The notes beneath the pieces are model-generated. The model saw nothing but the letters and a program-made list of their open reading frames with translations. It made no database searches and was not told where the DNA came from. 64,000 nt of DNA from Saccharothrix deserti (GTDB lineage: Bacteria; Actinomycetota; Actinomycetes; Mycobacteriales; Pseudonocardiaceae), in contig NZ_VKAB01000035.1 of NCBI RefSeq assembly GCF_009769385.1, positions 34,873 to 98,872 on the forward strand, read 5' to 3'. The first letter of the stretch is position 1; every line of letters begins with the position of its first letter. The position numbers and the translations under genes were made by a program. Shown piece after piece: positions 15,392-24,409 of this stretch.

Positions 15392-15535
15392 TCAGGTTTC
15401 GAGTTCGGCGTGAAGCCGCTCCCAGTCCTCGCGCCGGTCACGCCACGCGGCGCTCGCGAAGATGGCCGCCTTCGCCTCCGACCTGGAGATGCCGAGGACG
15501 CGCGACGCGACGTAGACGGACTCCATCGGCGACAT
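15392..15535 (-). CDS. Small protein, unknown (possible frameshifted 3' part)
   Basis: ATG 15535 (or ATG 15526) opens a 47-residue frame: MSPMESVYVASRVLGISR then a helical, charged C-terminus (AAWRDRREDWERLHAEL). The composition is protein-like, unlike shadow frames, but it overlaps the 64-aa frame at 15438-15632 in another phase. The two may be N- and C-terminal parts of one broken gene, since the upstream frame has the good ribosome-binding site and this one has the natural-looking end. No function recognised. Confidence 0.35.
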   Translation of the reverse strand: MSPMESVYVASRVLGISRSEAKAAIFASAAWRDRREDWERLHAELET

Positions 15536-15632
15536 CGCGGCGTTCCCGGAGTTCCTTGAACACCTGCTCACGCCCGAGATCGGCGCGCTCCCCCATGCCG
15601 GCCGCGAGCGCGTCCAACGCCGTCCGGTCCAC
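15438..15632 (-). CDS. Small hypothetical protein, possibly the 5' part of a broken gene
   Basis: GTG 15632 follows GAGGAGGTCGGGCG. It begins with a plausible, mixed-charge helix (VDRTALDALAAGMGERADLG then REQVFKELRERRDV) and then degenerates into Arg/Gly-rich sequence typical of a wrong frame. Shifting frame near residue 34 enters the reading frame of 15392-15535. I suspect a single about 75-aa gene with a frameshift, but cannot prove it. Confidence 0.3.
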   Translation of the reverse strand: MDRTALDALAAGMGERADLGREQVFKELRERRDVADGVRLRRVARPRHLQVGGEGGHLRERRVA

Positions 15633-15798
15633 CGCCCGACCTCCTCGATCCGACTTGCCCATCGGATGCCGACACCGGCACCCGCACCACGACAGAGGCG
15701 ACACCTGCCACCGCACGTGGTCCGGGTCCACGACCCTGGATCCGATCACACGAGGACCCGGTTGGCAGCACGCGCCGCCGCTCGCTTGAGCTTCAGCT

Positions 15799-16191
15799 TC
15801 AGCGTCGAGCGGAGGGTGGTTGCCTGGCGTCGTAGGCGAGGCGGGCCTGTTCGACCTTGTCCAGGTTGACCGACCACTCGGAGAGTGACGCGAACAGTGG
15901 CGACAGGCTGCGGCCCAGGTCGCTGATCTCGTACTCCACCCGTGGTGGGACTTCGGCGTGGTAGGTGCGGACCACCAGGCCGTCGCGTTCCAGTTGCCGC
16001 AGGCGCTGGGTCAGCACCTTGGGCGTGATCGTGGTGATGCGGCGGGCCAGTTCCACGAACCGCTGGCGCCCGTACTCGTTGAGCGCCCACAGGATCGGGG
16101 TGGTCCAGCGGCTGAAGACGATGTCGACCACCGGGGCGATGGGGCACGCCTGCTCCGGGCTGACCTCCGCCCGGGATGTGGTACCGGTCAC
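15799..16191 (-). CDS. HxlR-family transcriptional regulator
   Basis: The 130-aa protein starts at GTG 16191 with GGAAGGGG upstream. It carries the HxlR winged helix: CPIAPVVDIVFSRWTTPILW ... RFVELARRITTITPKVLTQR ... LRQLERDGLVVRTYH, including the conserved cysteine near residue 16 used by redox- or electrophile-sensing members. The gene is divergent from the NmrA-like reductase at 16288, and the 96-bp gap holds overlapping AT-rich -10-like elements and palindromes. It probably represses that gene. Confidence 0.9.
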   Translation of the reverse strand: MTGTTSRAEVSPEQACPIAPVVDIVFSRWTTPILWALNEYGRQRFVELARRITTITPKVLTQRLRQLERDGLVVRTYHAEVPPRVEYEISDLGRSLSPLFASLSEWSVNLDKVEQARLAYDARQPPSARR

Positions 16192-16220
16192 GATGAGCCC
16201 CTTCCACCATTACTTTCCTC

Positions 16221-16235
16221 TAGGTACCTACTATA
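16221..16235. promoter_or_regulatory. Palindromic operator between HxlR and NmrA-like genes
   Basis: TAGGTACCTA (16221-16230) is a perfect palindrome and abuts ACTATA (16230-16235), whose complement TATAGT would serve as a minus-strand -10. It is the likely HxlR site in the divergent promoter region. A second dyad, CCGAGT-N7-ACTCGG, lies at about 16255-16273 just before the reductase ribosome-binding site. Confidence 0.5.
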
Positions 16236-16287
16236 CCGGGGACAGTAGCTTCCTCCGAGTACTTGGAACTCGGGCAAGGGAGTGATC

Positions 16288-17112
16288 ATGATCGTGGTGA
16301 CCGGTGCGACGGGGAACATCGGGCGGACGCTGGTGCGGGCGCTCGTCGCGGGCGGTGAGCAGGTAACCGCCGTGTCGCGGAGGATCTCGGCGGCGGACGT
16401 GCCCGCGGGCGTGCGGCACGTGCGGGCCGACCTGGTGGAGCCGGAAAGCCTGAAGCCCGCCCTCGACGGAGCCGAAGCGCTGTTCCTGCTGACCTCCGCC
16501 GAGTTCCTGGCGAACGGCAACATCGAGGACGTCGTGACCGTCGTGCGGGCGGTCGGCGTCCGACGGGTCGTGTTGCTGTCCTCCCAGGGCGTGGGCACGC
16601 GACGCCACCCCTCGGACCTGGAGGACGCCGTCAAGCAGTCCGGTCTGGAGTGGACGGTGCTGCGGCCGGGCAACTTCGACTCCAACACGCTCCACTGGGC
16701 CGATTCGGTCCGCGCACAACGGGTGGTCACGGCACCGTTCGGGGCCGTCGCGCTGCCGGCCGTCGACCCGGACGACATCGCCGAGGTCGCCGCCGTCGCG
16801 CTGCGCGAGCCAGGCCACGGCGGCGCCGTCTACACGCTGACCGGGCCGGAGCCGATCTCACCCCGGCAGCAGGCCGCGGCGATCGGGGACGCGTTGGGCG
16901 AGCCGGTGCGGTTCGTCGAGCAGAGCCGCGAAGAGGCGCGTGCGCAGATGGTGCAGTACATGCCCGAGCCGGTCGTGGAGGCCACCCTCGGTATCCTCGG
17001 CACGCCGTCGTCCGACGAGCAGCGGGTGAGCCCGGACGTGGAGCGGGTCCTCGGCCGTCCGGCGGGCACCTTCGCCGAGTGGGCGGCGCGCAACGTCGCC
17101 GCGTTCAAGTGA
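16288..17112 (+). CDS. NmrA-like NAD(P)H-binding oxidoreductase
   Basis: ATG 16288 follows AAGGGAG and starts MIVVTGATGNIGRTLVRALV, with the Rossmann glycine motif GATGNIG at residues 6-12. The 274-aa atypical SDR lacks the catalytic YxxxK, as NmrA/QOR2-type proteins do; it has VVLLSSQGVGT, EWTVLRPGNFDSN and the C-terminal YTLTGPEPISPRQQAAAIG substrate-binding region. Such proteins sense redox state or reduce quinones. The paired HxlR gene upstream is a recurring arrangement and suggests induction by electrophiles or quinones. Confidence 0.9.
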   Translation: MIVVTGATGNIGRTLVRALVAGGEQVTAVSRRISAADVPAGVRHVRADLVEPESLKPALDGAEALFLLTSAEFLANGNIEDVVTVVRAVGVRRVVLLSSQGVGTRRHPSDLEDAVKQSGLEWTVLRPGNFDSNTLHWADSVRAQRVVTAPFGAVALPAVDPDDIAEVAAVALREPGHGGAVYTLTGPEPISPRQQAAAIGDALGEPVRFVEQSREEARAQMVQYMPEPVVEATLGILGTPSSDEQRVSPDVERVLGRPAGTFAEWAARNVAAFK

Positions 17113-17138
17113 CCCGGCCGAAGACAGGGGGAAACGCC

Positions 17139-17371
17139 ATGCCTGTCGCACACGTCCTCGACTCCACTGGTGCGCCGCGAACGTCGTGAGCCTGGAGATC
17201 GCGGGGCACGGGGTCGCCGGTCATCACACGCCGGACGACCAACCCGCCGCGATCGCCGCGACCATCGCCGCGTGGCCGGACGAGCACGACCTGCGGGCGG
17301 ACGTCGAGGGTGGCCCGCGCCTGCGGCGGGCGCGGGCACGGGCGCGGGCCACCGGGCCGGTTCAGCGGTAG
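17139..17371 (+). pseudogene. Possible remnant of a small gene downstream of the NmrA-like gene
   Basis: ATG 17139 sits behind AGGGGG and opens only 16 codons (MPVAHVLDSTGAPRTS). Its stop overlaps a GTG (17186) that opens another 61 codons (SLEIAGHGVAGHHTPDDQPA ...) ending in low-complexity Arg/Ala. The first part of the second frame has a hydrolase-tail flavour but the evidence is thin. The good ribosome-binding site followed by a broken frame suggests a decayed gene. Its end overlaps the convergent acyl-CoA ligase by 10 bp. Confidence 0.3.
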
Positions 17372-19107
17372 AGCCCGTCGTACCGCTCGGCGTGCGTGGT
17401 GTGCACGACCCTGCGCTTGACCTTCAACGTCGGGGTCAGCTCGCCGTCCTCCTGGCTCAGGTCGCGGTCCAGCACGGTGAAGCGCTTGACCTGCGAGACG
17501 TGGGCGAAGTGGGAGTTGGCCTCGTCGACCACGCCTTGGACCAGGGCTTGGACTTCCGGCGTCCGGGCGAGGGTGGGCAGGTCCGTCGGTAGGCCCTGGG
17601 CGGTGGCCCACGGGACGATCTCGTCCTCGTCCAGGGTGATGAGGGCGACCAGGTACGGCTTGCGGTCGCCGTAGACGACGGCGTGCGAGATCCAGCGGGA
17701 CTGGCGGAGTTGGTTCTCGACGTTGGCGGGGGCGATGTTCTTGCCGCCGGCGGTGATGATGATGTCCTTCTTGCGGCCGGTGATGGTGAGGAAGCCGTCG
17801 TCGTCGATCACGCCGAGGTCACCCGTGTGCAGCCAGCCGTCGGTGAGGACTTCGGCGGTGGCGGCGGGGTTGTTCCAGTAGCCGGCGAACACGTGCGGGC
17901 CGTTCATCAGGATCTCGCCGTCCTCGGCGACCTTCAGCTGGAGGCCCGACATGCCGTACGTGCCGACCGAGCCGAGCTTGTGCCGCGCCAACGTGTTGAC
18001 CGTGCCGACGCCCGTCGACTCGCTCATGCCGTAACCCTCCAGCACGGGCACGCCGGCGGCCGTGAAGAACTCCAGCACCTCGACCGAGATGGGCGCCGCG
18101 CCGGACAGGGCCTGGCGGAGCCTGCCGCCGAAGATCGCCCGGACTCTGGCGAAGACCGGGTCCACCTGGTCGAACGCGGCGGCCAGGTCGGCGGGCAGGG
18201 GTTGCCCGGCGGCCTGGAGCTCGCGGACGGCCAAGCCGACCCGGACGGCTTGGCGCAGCTGGTCTTCCGGCACGCTCGCCGTGGCGACGGTGTAGATCTT
18301 CTCGAAGATCCGGGGCACGGACGGGAGGAACGTCGGCCGCACTTGGGACAGCTCCGGCACGATCTTCGACGTGTCGCCGCCGTAGAAGGCGACCGCGGCC
18401 CCGGTGAAGATCCCGGACAGCAGCACGATCTGCGCGAACACGTGCGCCAGCGGCAGGAACAGGTACACCACGTCGTCCCGCACGACGTACGACAGCTCCT
18501 CGGTGAGCCGGCACATGGTGAGCCAGTTCCGGTTGGTCAGCACGCAGCCCTTGGGCGGGCCGGTGGTGCCCGAGGTGTAGATGATGACGGTCGGGTCGTC
18601 GGGGTCGATCGCGGCGCGGCGGTCGTCCAGCTCGCCCGGTAGCGGTGACGTGCGGCCTTGCGACCGGAGTTCGGCCAGGCCGCCGTCCTCGATGACGATG
18701 ACGTCCCGCAGCGCGGGCACCTGGTCGCGGATCCCGGAGACCTCGGCGCGTTGCTCGGAGGTTTCCGCGATCAGGACCACCGCGCCGGAGTCGCCGATGA
18801 TCCACGCGCACTCCTCCGGCGCGCTGGACGGGTAGATCGGCACCACCACGCCGCCCGCCGCGAGCACCGCCAGCTCCACCGCCGACCACTCGGGCCGGGT
18901 CTCCGACAGCACGCACACCCGGTCGCCCGGCTCGACGCCCAGGTGCACCAGGCCGGAGGCCAGTTCCATGACCCACTCGGCGACGTCGGTGAACGTCAGG
19001 TCGTGCCACTGCCCGTCACGCTGGTGGCGCCACGCCACCCGGTCGTCGTGCACCTGGGCGGCCACGAAGGGCAGGTCGGCGATGACGCGCGCCGTGGTCA
19101 CGGGCAT
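17362..19107 (-). CDS. Long-chain fatty-acyl-CoA synthetase (FadD15-like AMP-dependent ligase)
   Basis: ATG 19107 (MPVTTARVIADLPFVAAQ) has GAGGAG 9 nt upstream; the ribosome-binding site overlaps the stop of the preceding oxidoreductase gene, so the two are co-translated. The 581-aa adenylate-forming enzyme has the P-loop YTSGTTGPPKGCVLTNRN (about residues 176-193), the core motif GYGMSESTGVGTVNTLA, TGDLGVIDDDGFLTITGRKK and the C-terminal catalytic lysine region. It activates a fatty or related acid as acyl-AMP then acyl-CoA. Pairing with a molybdopterin oxidoreductase is seen in mycolic-acid and related actinobacteria; the shared substrate is unknown. Confidence 0.93.
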   Translation of the reverse strand: MPVTTARVIADLPFVAAQVHDDRVAWRHQRDGQWHDLTFTDVAEWVMELASGLVHLGVEPGDRVCVLSETRPEWSAVELAVLAAGGVVVPIYPSSAPEECAWIIGDSGAVVLIAETSEQRAEVSGIRDQVPALRDVIVIEDGGLAELRSQGRTSPLPGELDDRRAAIDPDDPTVIIYTSGTTGPPKGCVLTNRNWLTMCRLTEELSYVVRDDVVYLFLPLAHVFAQIVLLSGIFTGAAVAFYGGDTSKIVPELSQVRPTFLPSVPRIFEKIYTVATASVPEDQLRQAVRVGLAVRELQAAGQPLPADLAAAFDQVDPVFARVRAIFGGRLRQALSGAAPISVEVLEFFTAAGVPVLEGYGMSESTGVGTVNTLARHKLGSVGTYGMSGLQLKVAEDGEILMNGPHVFAGYWNNPAATAEVLTDGWLHTGDLGVIDDDGFLTITGRKKDIIITAGGKNIAPANVENQLRQSRWISHAVVYGDRKPYLVALITLDEDEIVPWATAQGLPTDLPTLARTPEVQALVQGVVDEANSHFAHVSQVKRFTVLDRDLSQEDGELTPTLKVKRRVVHTTHAERYDGLYR

Positions 19108-19118
19108 GGCGGTGCTCC

Positions 19119-21305
19119 TCACTGGGCCGCGGGTTGCGTTTGCCCGGCCGGCGGGGTGGGCTGGGCCGGGGTGGACGGGGTGGGCTGGGCCGGGGTGACG
19201 TGCACGCGGACGCCGTTGAGCACGGCGGTGCCGGAGAGCGGGTCCAGCGCGAGGTCGTCGGTGAGCAGGTTGACGTTGACGCCGGGGTGCGCCTGGGCGG
19301 TGGTGAGGCGGGTGCCCGGCCGGTCGTGGCCCCAGCCGTGCGGCAGGCTGACCACGCCGGCGGCCATGTCGGCGGTGATCTCGACGGTCGCCTCGACCTC
19401 ACCGACGCGTGAGGTGACGCGGGCCGCGCAGCCGTCCTGCAGGCCCAGGCGTGCGGCGTCGGCCGGGTTGACCAGCAGGGTGCACAGCGGCTTGCCCTTC
19501 ACCAGCGCCGGCACGTTGTGCAGCCACGAGTTGTTCGACCGCAGGTGGCGGCGGCCGACCAGGACCAGGCCGTCGGTCGGCGTGCGCAAGGCTTCCAGCA
19601 CGCGGGGCACGTCGGCGGCGATCGGGTCGGGGCACAGCTCGACCCGGCCGGAGGGGGTGCGCAGGATCTCCGGCACGCGACTGGTCAGAGGGCCGAGGTC
19701 GACGCCGTGCGGCTGGTCGAGCAGGGCCTCCACCGACAGTCCGTACGGGCCGGACCGCAGGCGCGCGTCCAGCAGCCGTTCCTCGCGGGTGTACGTCTCT
19801 GCCTCCGTCCCGCCTGGCAGGCCGACCAGCGCGTCGAGGTCGGCGGCGGGGCCGAGGCCGGCGAAGATCCCGGTCAGCCGCAGCAGGATGTCGCCCTCGT
19901 CCAGCTCGCCCGGCGCGAGCGGCACGGCGGGGCGGGAGTACTTGGCCACGTTGCGCACCGCGAACGAGAGGAACGCGATGTCGTAGTGGGCGCGCCTGCC
20001 GGGCGGCGGTGGGGGCAGGATCACGTCAGCGTGCCGGGTGGTCTCGTTGAGGTACGGGTCGACCGACACCATGAAGTCCACAGTGGACAGCGCGGCGTCG
20101 AGGCGGGCCGAGTTGGGCAGGGACAGCGCGGGGTTGCCCGCCACCGTCACCAGCGCCCTGATCCGGCCGGGGCCGGGGGTCTCGATCTCGTCGGCCAGGG
20201 TGACCGCCGGGAACTCGCCGGCCACCTCGGGCAGGCCGCGCACCCGGCTGTGCCAGCGGCCGGTGGTGAAGCCCTTGCCGGTGCCGGTGCCGCGTCGGAC
20301 GTGGGCCGGCAGCGGGAACATCGCGCCGCCGGGCCGGTCCAGGTTGCCGGTGAGGATGTTCAGCACGTCGACCAGCCAGCTGGCGACCGTGCCGAACTCG
20401 ACCGTCGTGGTGCCGATCCGCCCGTAGACGGCGGCGCGGGGTGCTTTTGCCAGCCGGTGCGTCAGGGCTCGGATCTCGTCCGCGTCGATGCCGCACCGCG
20501 AGGCCACCGCCTCCGGGGTGAACGGTTCGCTCAGCTTGCGCACCTCGTCCACACCCGCGACGTGCGGCGCGAGTTCGCCGAGGTCGACCAGGGATGCGGC
20601 GAACAGCTCGTTCACCATGGCCAGCAGCAGGAACACGTCCGTGCCGGGCACGATCGGCAGGTGCCGGTCGGCGGCCGCGGCGGTGCGGCTGCGGCGGGGG
20701 TCGACCACGACGAACGACCCGCCGCGCTTCCGGAGTGCCTTGAGCCGGCCCGGCGCGTCCGGCACCGTCCACAGGCTGCCGTTGGAGGAGAACGGGTCCG
20801 CGCCCAGGAGCAGGAGGAAGTCGGTGCGGTCGATGTCGGGCACCGGGATGGTGAAGATGCCGCCGTAGAGCAGGCCGGAGGACACGTGCTTGGGCATCTG
20901 GTCGACGGTGGAGGCGGTGAAGACGTTGCGCGAGCCCAACGCCCTGCGCAGCCCGCCCGCGTACAGGCCGCCGGCCAGCGAGTGCACGGTCGGGTTGCCC
21001 AGGTACATGCCGACCGCGTCCCGGCCGTGCTCGGCGATGATCTCGTTCAACCGCTGGTCGACCAGGGTGAACGCCTCGTCCCACGACACGGGTTCGAACT
21101 CGCCGCCCCGGCGTGCGAGGGGTGTGCGCAGGCGGTCGGGGTCGGCGTCCAGCGCGCCGAGCGAGGCCCCCTTCGGGCACAGGAACCCGCCGCTGAACGT
21201 GTCCTGCCGGTCACCCCGGACGCCCGTGATCCGGTCGTCTTCGACGGTCAGCTCCAGGCCGCAGGTGGCCTCGCACAGCGGGCAGGTCGTGTAGGCGGTG
21301 CGCAT
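19119..21305 (-). CDS. Molybdopterin-dependent oxidoreductase with N-terminal 4Fe-4S cluster
   Basis: ATG 21305 (MRTAYTTCPLCEATCGLELT) follows GAGGAGTCGT. The 728-aa enzyme opens with the cluster cysteines C8-x2-C11-x3-C15 and a fourth in GGFLCPKG (about residue 45), followed by the molybdopterin oxidoreductase core (FEPVSWDEAFTLVDQRLNEI, LLLLGADPFSSNGS, VVVDPRRSRTAAAADRHLPI) and a C-terminal dinucleotide-binding domain (DAARLGLQDGCAARVTSRVG, HGWGHDRPG). It belongs to the formate dehydrogenase/BisC-like family seen in mycobacteria and relatives. No Tat signal is visible, so it should be cytoplasmic. A Pro/Gln/Thr-rich tail ends the protein. It is followed by the fadD-like gene 11 bp downstream. 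Confidence 0.92.
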   Translation of the reverse strand: MRTAYTTCPLCEATCGLELTVEDDRITGVRGDRQDTFSGGFLCPKGASLGALDADPDRLRTPLARRGGEFEPVSWDEAFTLVDQRLNEIIAEHGRDAVGMYLGNPTVHSLAGGLYAGGLRRALGSRNVFTASTVDQMPKHVSSGLLYGGIFTIPVPDIDRTDFLLLLGADPFSSNGSLWTVPDAPGRLKALRKRGGSFVVVDPRRSRTAAAADRHLPIVPGTDVFLLLAMVNELFAASLVDLGELAPHVAGVDEVRKLSEPFTPEAVASRCGIDADEIRALTHRLAKAPRAAVYGRIGTTTVEFGTVASWLVDVLNILTGNLDRPGGAMFPLPAHVRRGTGTGKGFTTGRWHSRVRGLPEVAGEFPAVTLADEIETPGPGRIRALVTVAGNPALSLPNSARLDAALSTVDFMVSVDPYLNETTRHADVILPPPPPGRRAHYDIAFLSFAVRNVAKYSRPAVPLAPGELDEGDILLRLTGIFAGLGPAADLDALVGLPGGTEAETYTREERLLDARLRSGPYGLSVEALLDQPHGVDLGPLTSRVPEILRTPSGRVELCPDPIAADVPRVLEALRTPTDGLVLVGRRHLRSNNSWLHNVPALVKGKPLCTLLVNPADAARLGLQDGCAARVTSRVGEVEATVEITADMAAGVVSLPHGWGHDRPGTRLTTAQAHPGVNVNLLTDDLALDPLSGTAVLNGVRVHVTPAQPTPSTPAQPTPPAGQTQPAAQ

Positions 21306-21313
21306 ACGACTCC

Positions 21314-21502
21314 TCAAACGACGGTTCGGGCCAACGCGACTGGTCGCGGACGCCCGGCGGAGGTCGGGCCGGTCGACTCGCTCAACGCGGCGACCACCAT
21401 CCTCTGCCGAGCCACACCGGGGGCGGACGGGTCGACTGCGATGTCCGCGCCGAGCCGGACCGTCAAGCGCTCCCGGTGCCCGGCGTCCGCGACGACCTCC
21501 AC
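21314..21502 (-). CDS. Small hypothetical protein upstream of the molybdopterin enzyme
   Basis: A 62-codon frame from GTG 21502 ends 8 bp before the oxidoreductase ATG, with its TGA lying in that gene's Shine-Dalgarno region. Its translation (VEVVADAGHRERLTVRLGAD then IAVDPSAPGVARQRM) has balanced, protein-like composition. It may be a leader or a small partner of the operon, or a chance frame. No family recognised. Confidence 0.3.
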   Translation of the reverse strand: MEVVADAGHRERLTVRLGADIAVDPSAPGVARQRMVVAALSESTGPTSAGRPRPVALARTVV

Positions 21503-21556
21503 GTCACCGAGGCAACACGGCCGGGTTACCGGTCGGTAGTGCGGAGTCCACGACAA

Positions 21557-24352
21557 CTAAGCGCGCCCGTCCAGGACGCGGGCCAGTTCCAGGCGCGAGG
21601 ACACGTGCAGCTTGGCGTAGATGCGGGACAGGTAGACCTCGATCGTGCGCGGGCTGTAGTGCAGAGCTGCGGCGATGTCTCGGTTGCGCATGCCTTGTTG
21701 CACCAGTCGGGCGACGTTCTCCTCCGCCTCGGTGAGCACACCCGGCGCTTTGGCGCGAGCGCGCGGCACCTTCGCGCCCAACTCTCTCAGCCGGCCGCCG
21801 GTCTGGCGGCGCAGGCCGTGGGCGCCCAGTTTTTGGAATACTGCATACGCTTCCAGGAGTTCGGGCACGGCGGCGCGGTCGACCAGACCGAGCGCCAGCT
21901 GCGCCCGTGCCTTCTCGAACACCAGGCCGCCCGTCTCGGCTTCGCGCACGGCCTCGCGCAGCACGACGGCGTCCCGCTCGGCCAGACCGGTCACCCGGCG
22001 GACGGTCGTGCGGGTCCACGGCGCCACCCGATCCGCCGACACGACGTGCAGGTGCTTCACGGTCTGCCGCGCCTCTTCCACCCGACCGTGTGCCAAGTCC
22101 AACTCGATCAGGCGACCCAGCAGCACGCAGCTGTACGCGGTCATGCCGTCGTCGTCCACGGCCTCGACCAGGGTGGTCCGGGCGCCCTCCGCGTCACCGC
22201 GCGCGGCCAGGTAGCCGGCCATCGCCAAGGCGTGCAGGCGGGACATGTTCGGGCTGGTCGGCGGGTCGAGCGCGGCCAGGCGGGCGGCGATGTCCAGCTC
22301 GCCGCGCCACGTCCGCACCTCCAGTTCGATCGCGCGCAGGCCGTCCAGCATCATCAGCTCCTGCCGCGACTCCAGCTCGGCAGCGGCCCGACCGACGCGC
22401 TCCAGGCACGCCTCCCACGCGCCGCCGAACCAGTCCAGCGCCACCCGCGCCATCTCCAACTCACCGCGGAACGCGTGGCCGCCCGTCCGTTCCCGCAGCT
22501 CCTCCGCCCGCCGCAGCCGCCACGACGCGTCGTGCACCAGGCCCGCGAGGGCACCGGTCGACGCGCCGACGGCCAGCGCCTGCAACTCCAGCATCGGCTG
22601 ACCGGCGGCCGAACGCAGGGAGCGGTTGGCGTAGTCCACCGTCTTGTCGTGCCGGAACAGCATCGACGTGATCACGGCCAACCGGTCGAACACCACCACG
22701 CCCTCGGCGGCGGACGTGAACGGCATGGCCTCGATCCGGTCGGCGGCGGCCAGGGCTTCGGCGTGACGTCCGGCGAACACCAGCAACAGCGCGCGCTGCG
22801 CGTGCAACGCGGCCGGTGCGCCGTCGGCATGTGCCTTCCCCTCGGCTGCTTTCCCCTCGGCCGGCACCTCCACCGGCACCTCCGCGTCGGCCAGGCGCAA
22901 CGCCTCGGCGAGCCGGCCGACGAGGAACAGGCTGGTCAGCACGACGACCGCGCACCGCGACCGTTCCGGGCCGGGCGGCAGGGCGTCGAGGGCGGCCAGG
23001 CCGGGCGCGATCGCGGCGGCCGGTCGGGACGCGTGCGCCAGCGCCCGGCACTGCGAGGCCAGCAGCCCGGCCCGTTCCGGCGCGGCCACCGGCAGCAGTT
23101 CCAACGCCCGCGCGCACAACGCCGCCGCCGTCTCCGGCGCGGTGGTGCGGTTGGCGGCGGCGGCCTGGGCCATCACCCGGACGGCGCGCAGGTCACCGGG
23201 CGGCGCGGACTCGGCCAGGTGCCAGGCCAGCTCCATCTCGTCCACGGCCAGGCCGCGCGAGCGGTCGTCCAGCAGCCGGGCGCTGATCAGGCTGTGCAGG
23301 TGACGGCGTTGGGCGGGGCCGATCTCCTGGTACAGCGCCTCGCCGACCAGGGCGTGCGAGAACCGGTAGCCGCGATCTTCGTCGCGGACCACGATGTGCG
23401 CGCGCAGCAACTCGTCGAACGCGTCCACCACGGTGTGCTCGGGCAGCGACGACACCCGGGCGAGCAGCCCGATCTGGTCGAGCCGCACCCGCCGGAAGAT
23501 CGACACCGCGCGGGCGACCGCCCTGGTGTCCCGGTCCAGCGGCGCGACCCGGCGCAGCACGGCTTCCCGCCTGGTCAGCCGGATCGCCGACGGTGACACC
23601 GTCAGCCGGGCCCGGTTGCCGTCCACCGCCACCAGGTCCAGCTCGCGCAGCGACCGGGCGATCTCCACCGCGAAGAACGGGTTGCCGTCCGCGCGCTGGT
23701 GCACCTCGTGCGCCAAGCCGTCGTCCACCGGCGTGCCCAGCACGGTCTCCACGATCCGCGCCACGTCACCGCCGCTCAACGGGGCCAGTCGCACGCGCAC
23801 CACCTCGGCGTGCCGTTCGAGCCGGTCCAGCAGTTCCTCGACACCGGGGTTGTGGTGGTGCGCGCGGACGGCGGTGATCAGCACCAGCGGCGCGGCGGTG
23901 ACCCGGCGCAGCACCACGGCGAGCATGGCCAGCGAGTCGTCGTCCACCTGGTCGAGGTCGTCCAGCACGAGTGCGGCGGGACGTTCGGCGGTGAGGCCGG
24001 TGAGCACGCGGGCGACCAGTTCGCAGGACCGGCCGAACCAGGTGGCGTCGGGGACCTCGGTGAGGTCGAGCGCGTCGGTGTGGGGCCGCAGTGCCGTCGC
24101 CACCGCCGCGTACGGGATGCGCCTGCTGACGTCGTCCGACTCGGCCGCCGCCACCGCGCAACCCCGGTCGCGCAACCGGCGGCACGCCTCGGCCAGCAGG
24201 CTCGACTTGCCGATCCCCGGCTCACCGGACACCACGACGGTCACCAACCCGGCAGCCGGCACGCGGTCGACCGCCTCGAACACGGCCGCCAGTTCGTCTT
24301 CCCGGCCGAAGAAGCCGGTGCCGAAGAAGCTCCTGCCGAAAGAGGAGGGCAA
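21557..24352 (-). CDS. LuxR-family ATP-binding (LAL-type) transcriptional regulator
   Basis: This 931-aa regulator probably starts at TTG 24352, which has GGGAGG 7 nt upstream. Order of domains: STAND/AAA ATPase with Walker A VVSGEPGIGKSSLLAEACRR (about residues 42-61) and Walker B ALVLDDLDQVDDDSL (about 126-140), a winged-helix stretch, a long tetratricopeptide-like helical region (about 400-850), and a C-terminal LuxR helix-turn-helix (TEAEENVARLVQQGMRNRDI then HYSPRTIEVYLSRIYAKLHV). LAL proteins commonly activate secondary-metabolite or catabolic operons after binding a ligand in the TPR region. No biosynthetic cluster is adjacent, so targets are unclear. Confidence 0.9.
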   Translation of the reverse strand: MPSSFGRSFFGTGFFGREDELAAVFEAVDRVPAAGLVTVVVSGEPGIGKSSLLAEACRRLRDRGCAVAAAESDDVSRRIPYAAVATALRPHTDALDLTEVPDATWFGRSCELVARVLTGLTAERPAALVLDDLDQVDDDSLAMLAVVLRRVTAAPLVLITAVRAHHHNPGVEELLDRLERHAEVVRVRLAPLSGGDVARIVETVLGTPVDDGLAHEVHQRADGNPFFAVEIARSLRELDLVAVDGNRARLTVSPSAIRLTRREAVLRRVAPLDRDTRAVARAVSIFRRVRLDQIGLLARVSSLPEHTVVDAFDELLRAHIVVRDEDRGYRFSHALVGEALYQEIGPAQRRHLHSLISARLLDDRSRGLAVDEMELAWHLAESAPPGDLRAVRVMAQAAAANRTTAPETAAALCARALELLPVAAPERAGLLASQCRALAHASRPAAAIAPGLAALDALPPGPERSRCAVVVLTSLFLVGRLAEALRLADAEVPVEVPAEGKAAEGKAHADGAPAALHAQRALLLVFAGRHAEALAAADRIEAMPFTSAAEGVVVFDRLAVITSMLFRHDKTVDYANRSLRSAAGQPMLELQALAVGASTGALAGLVHDASWRLRRAEELRERTGGHAFRGELEMARVALDWFGGAWEACLERVGRAAAELESRQELMMLDGLRAIELEVRTWRGELDIAARLAALDPPTSPNMSRLHALAMAGYLAARGDAEGARTTLVEAVDDDGMTAYSCVLLGRLIELDLAHGRVEEARQTVKHLHVVSADRVAPWTRTTVRRVTGLAERDAVVLREAVREAETGGLVFEKARAQLALGLVDRAAVPELLEAYAVFQKLGAHGLRRQTGGRLRELGAKVPRARAKAPGVLTEAEENVARLVQQGMRNRDIAAALHYSPRTIEVYLSRIYAKLHVSSRLELARVLDGRA

Positions 24353-24409
24353 AAGGCGACCTCCCGTCGTTGGGGTGACTCACCCTACCGATCCCTACCG
24401 GAACGCCCC

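Noticed and set aside
19518..21539. 673-codon plus-strand open frame
   Set aside because: It mirrors the molybdopterin oxidoreductase on the minus strand; its translation is Arg/Gly/Val-rich without any domain, as expected from high-GC antisense frames.
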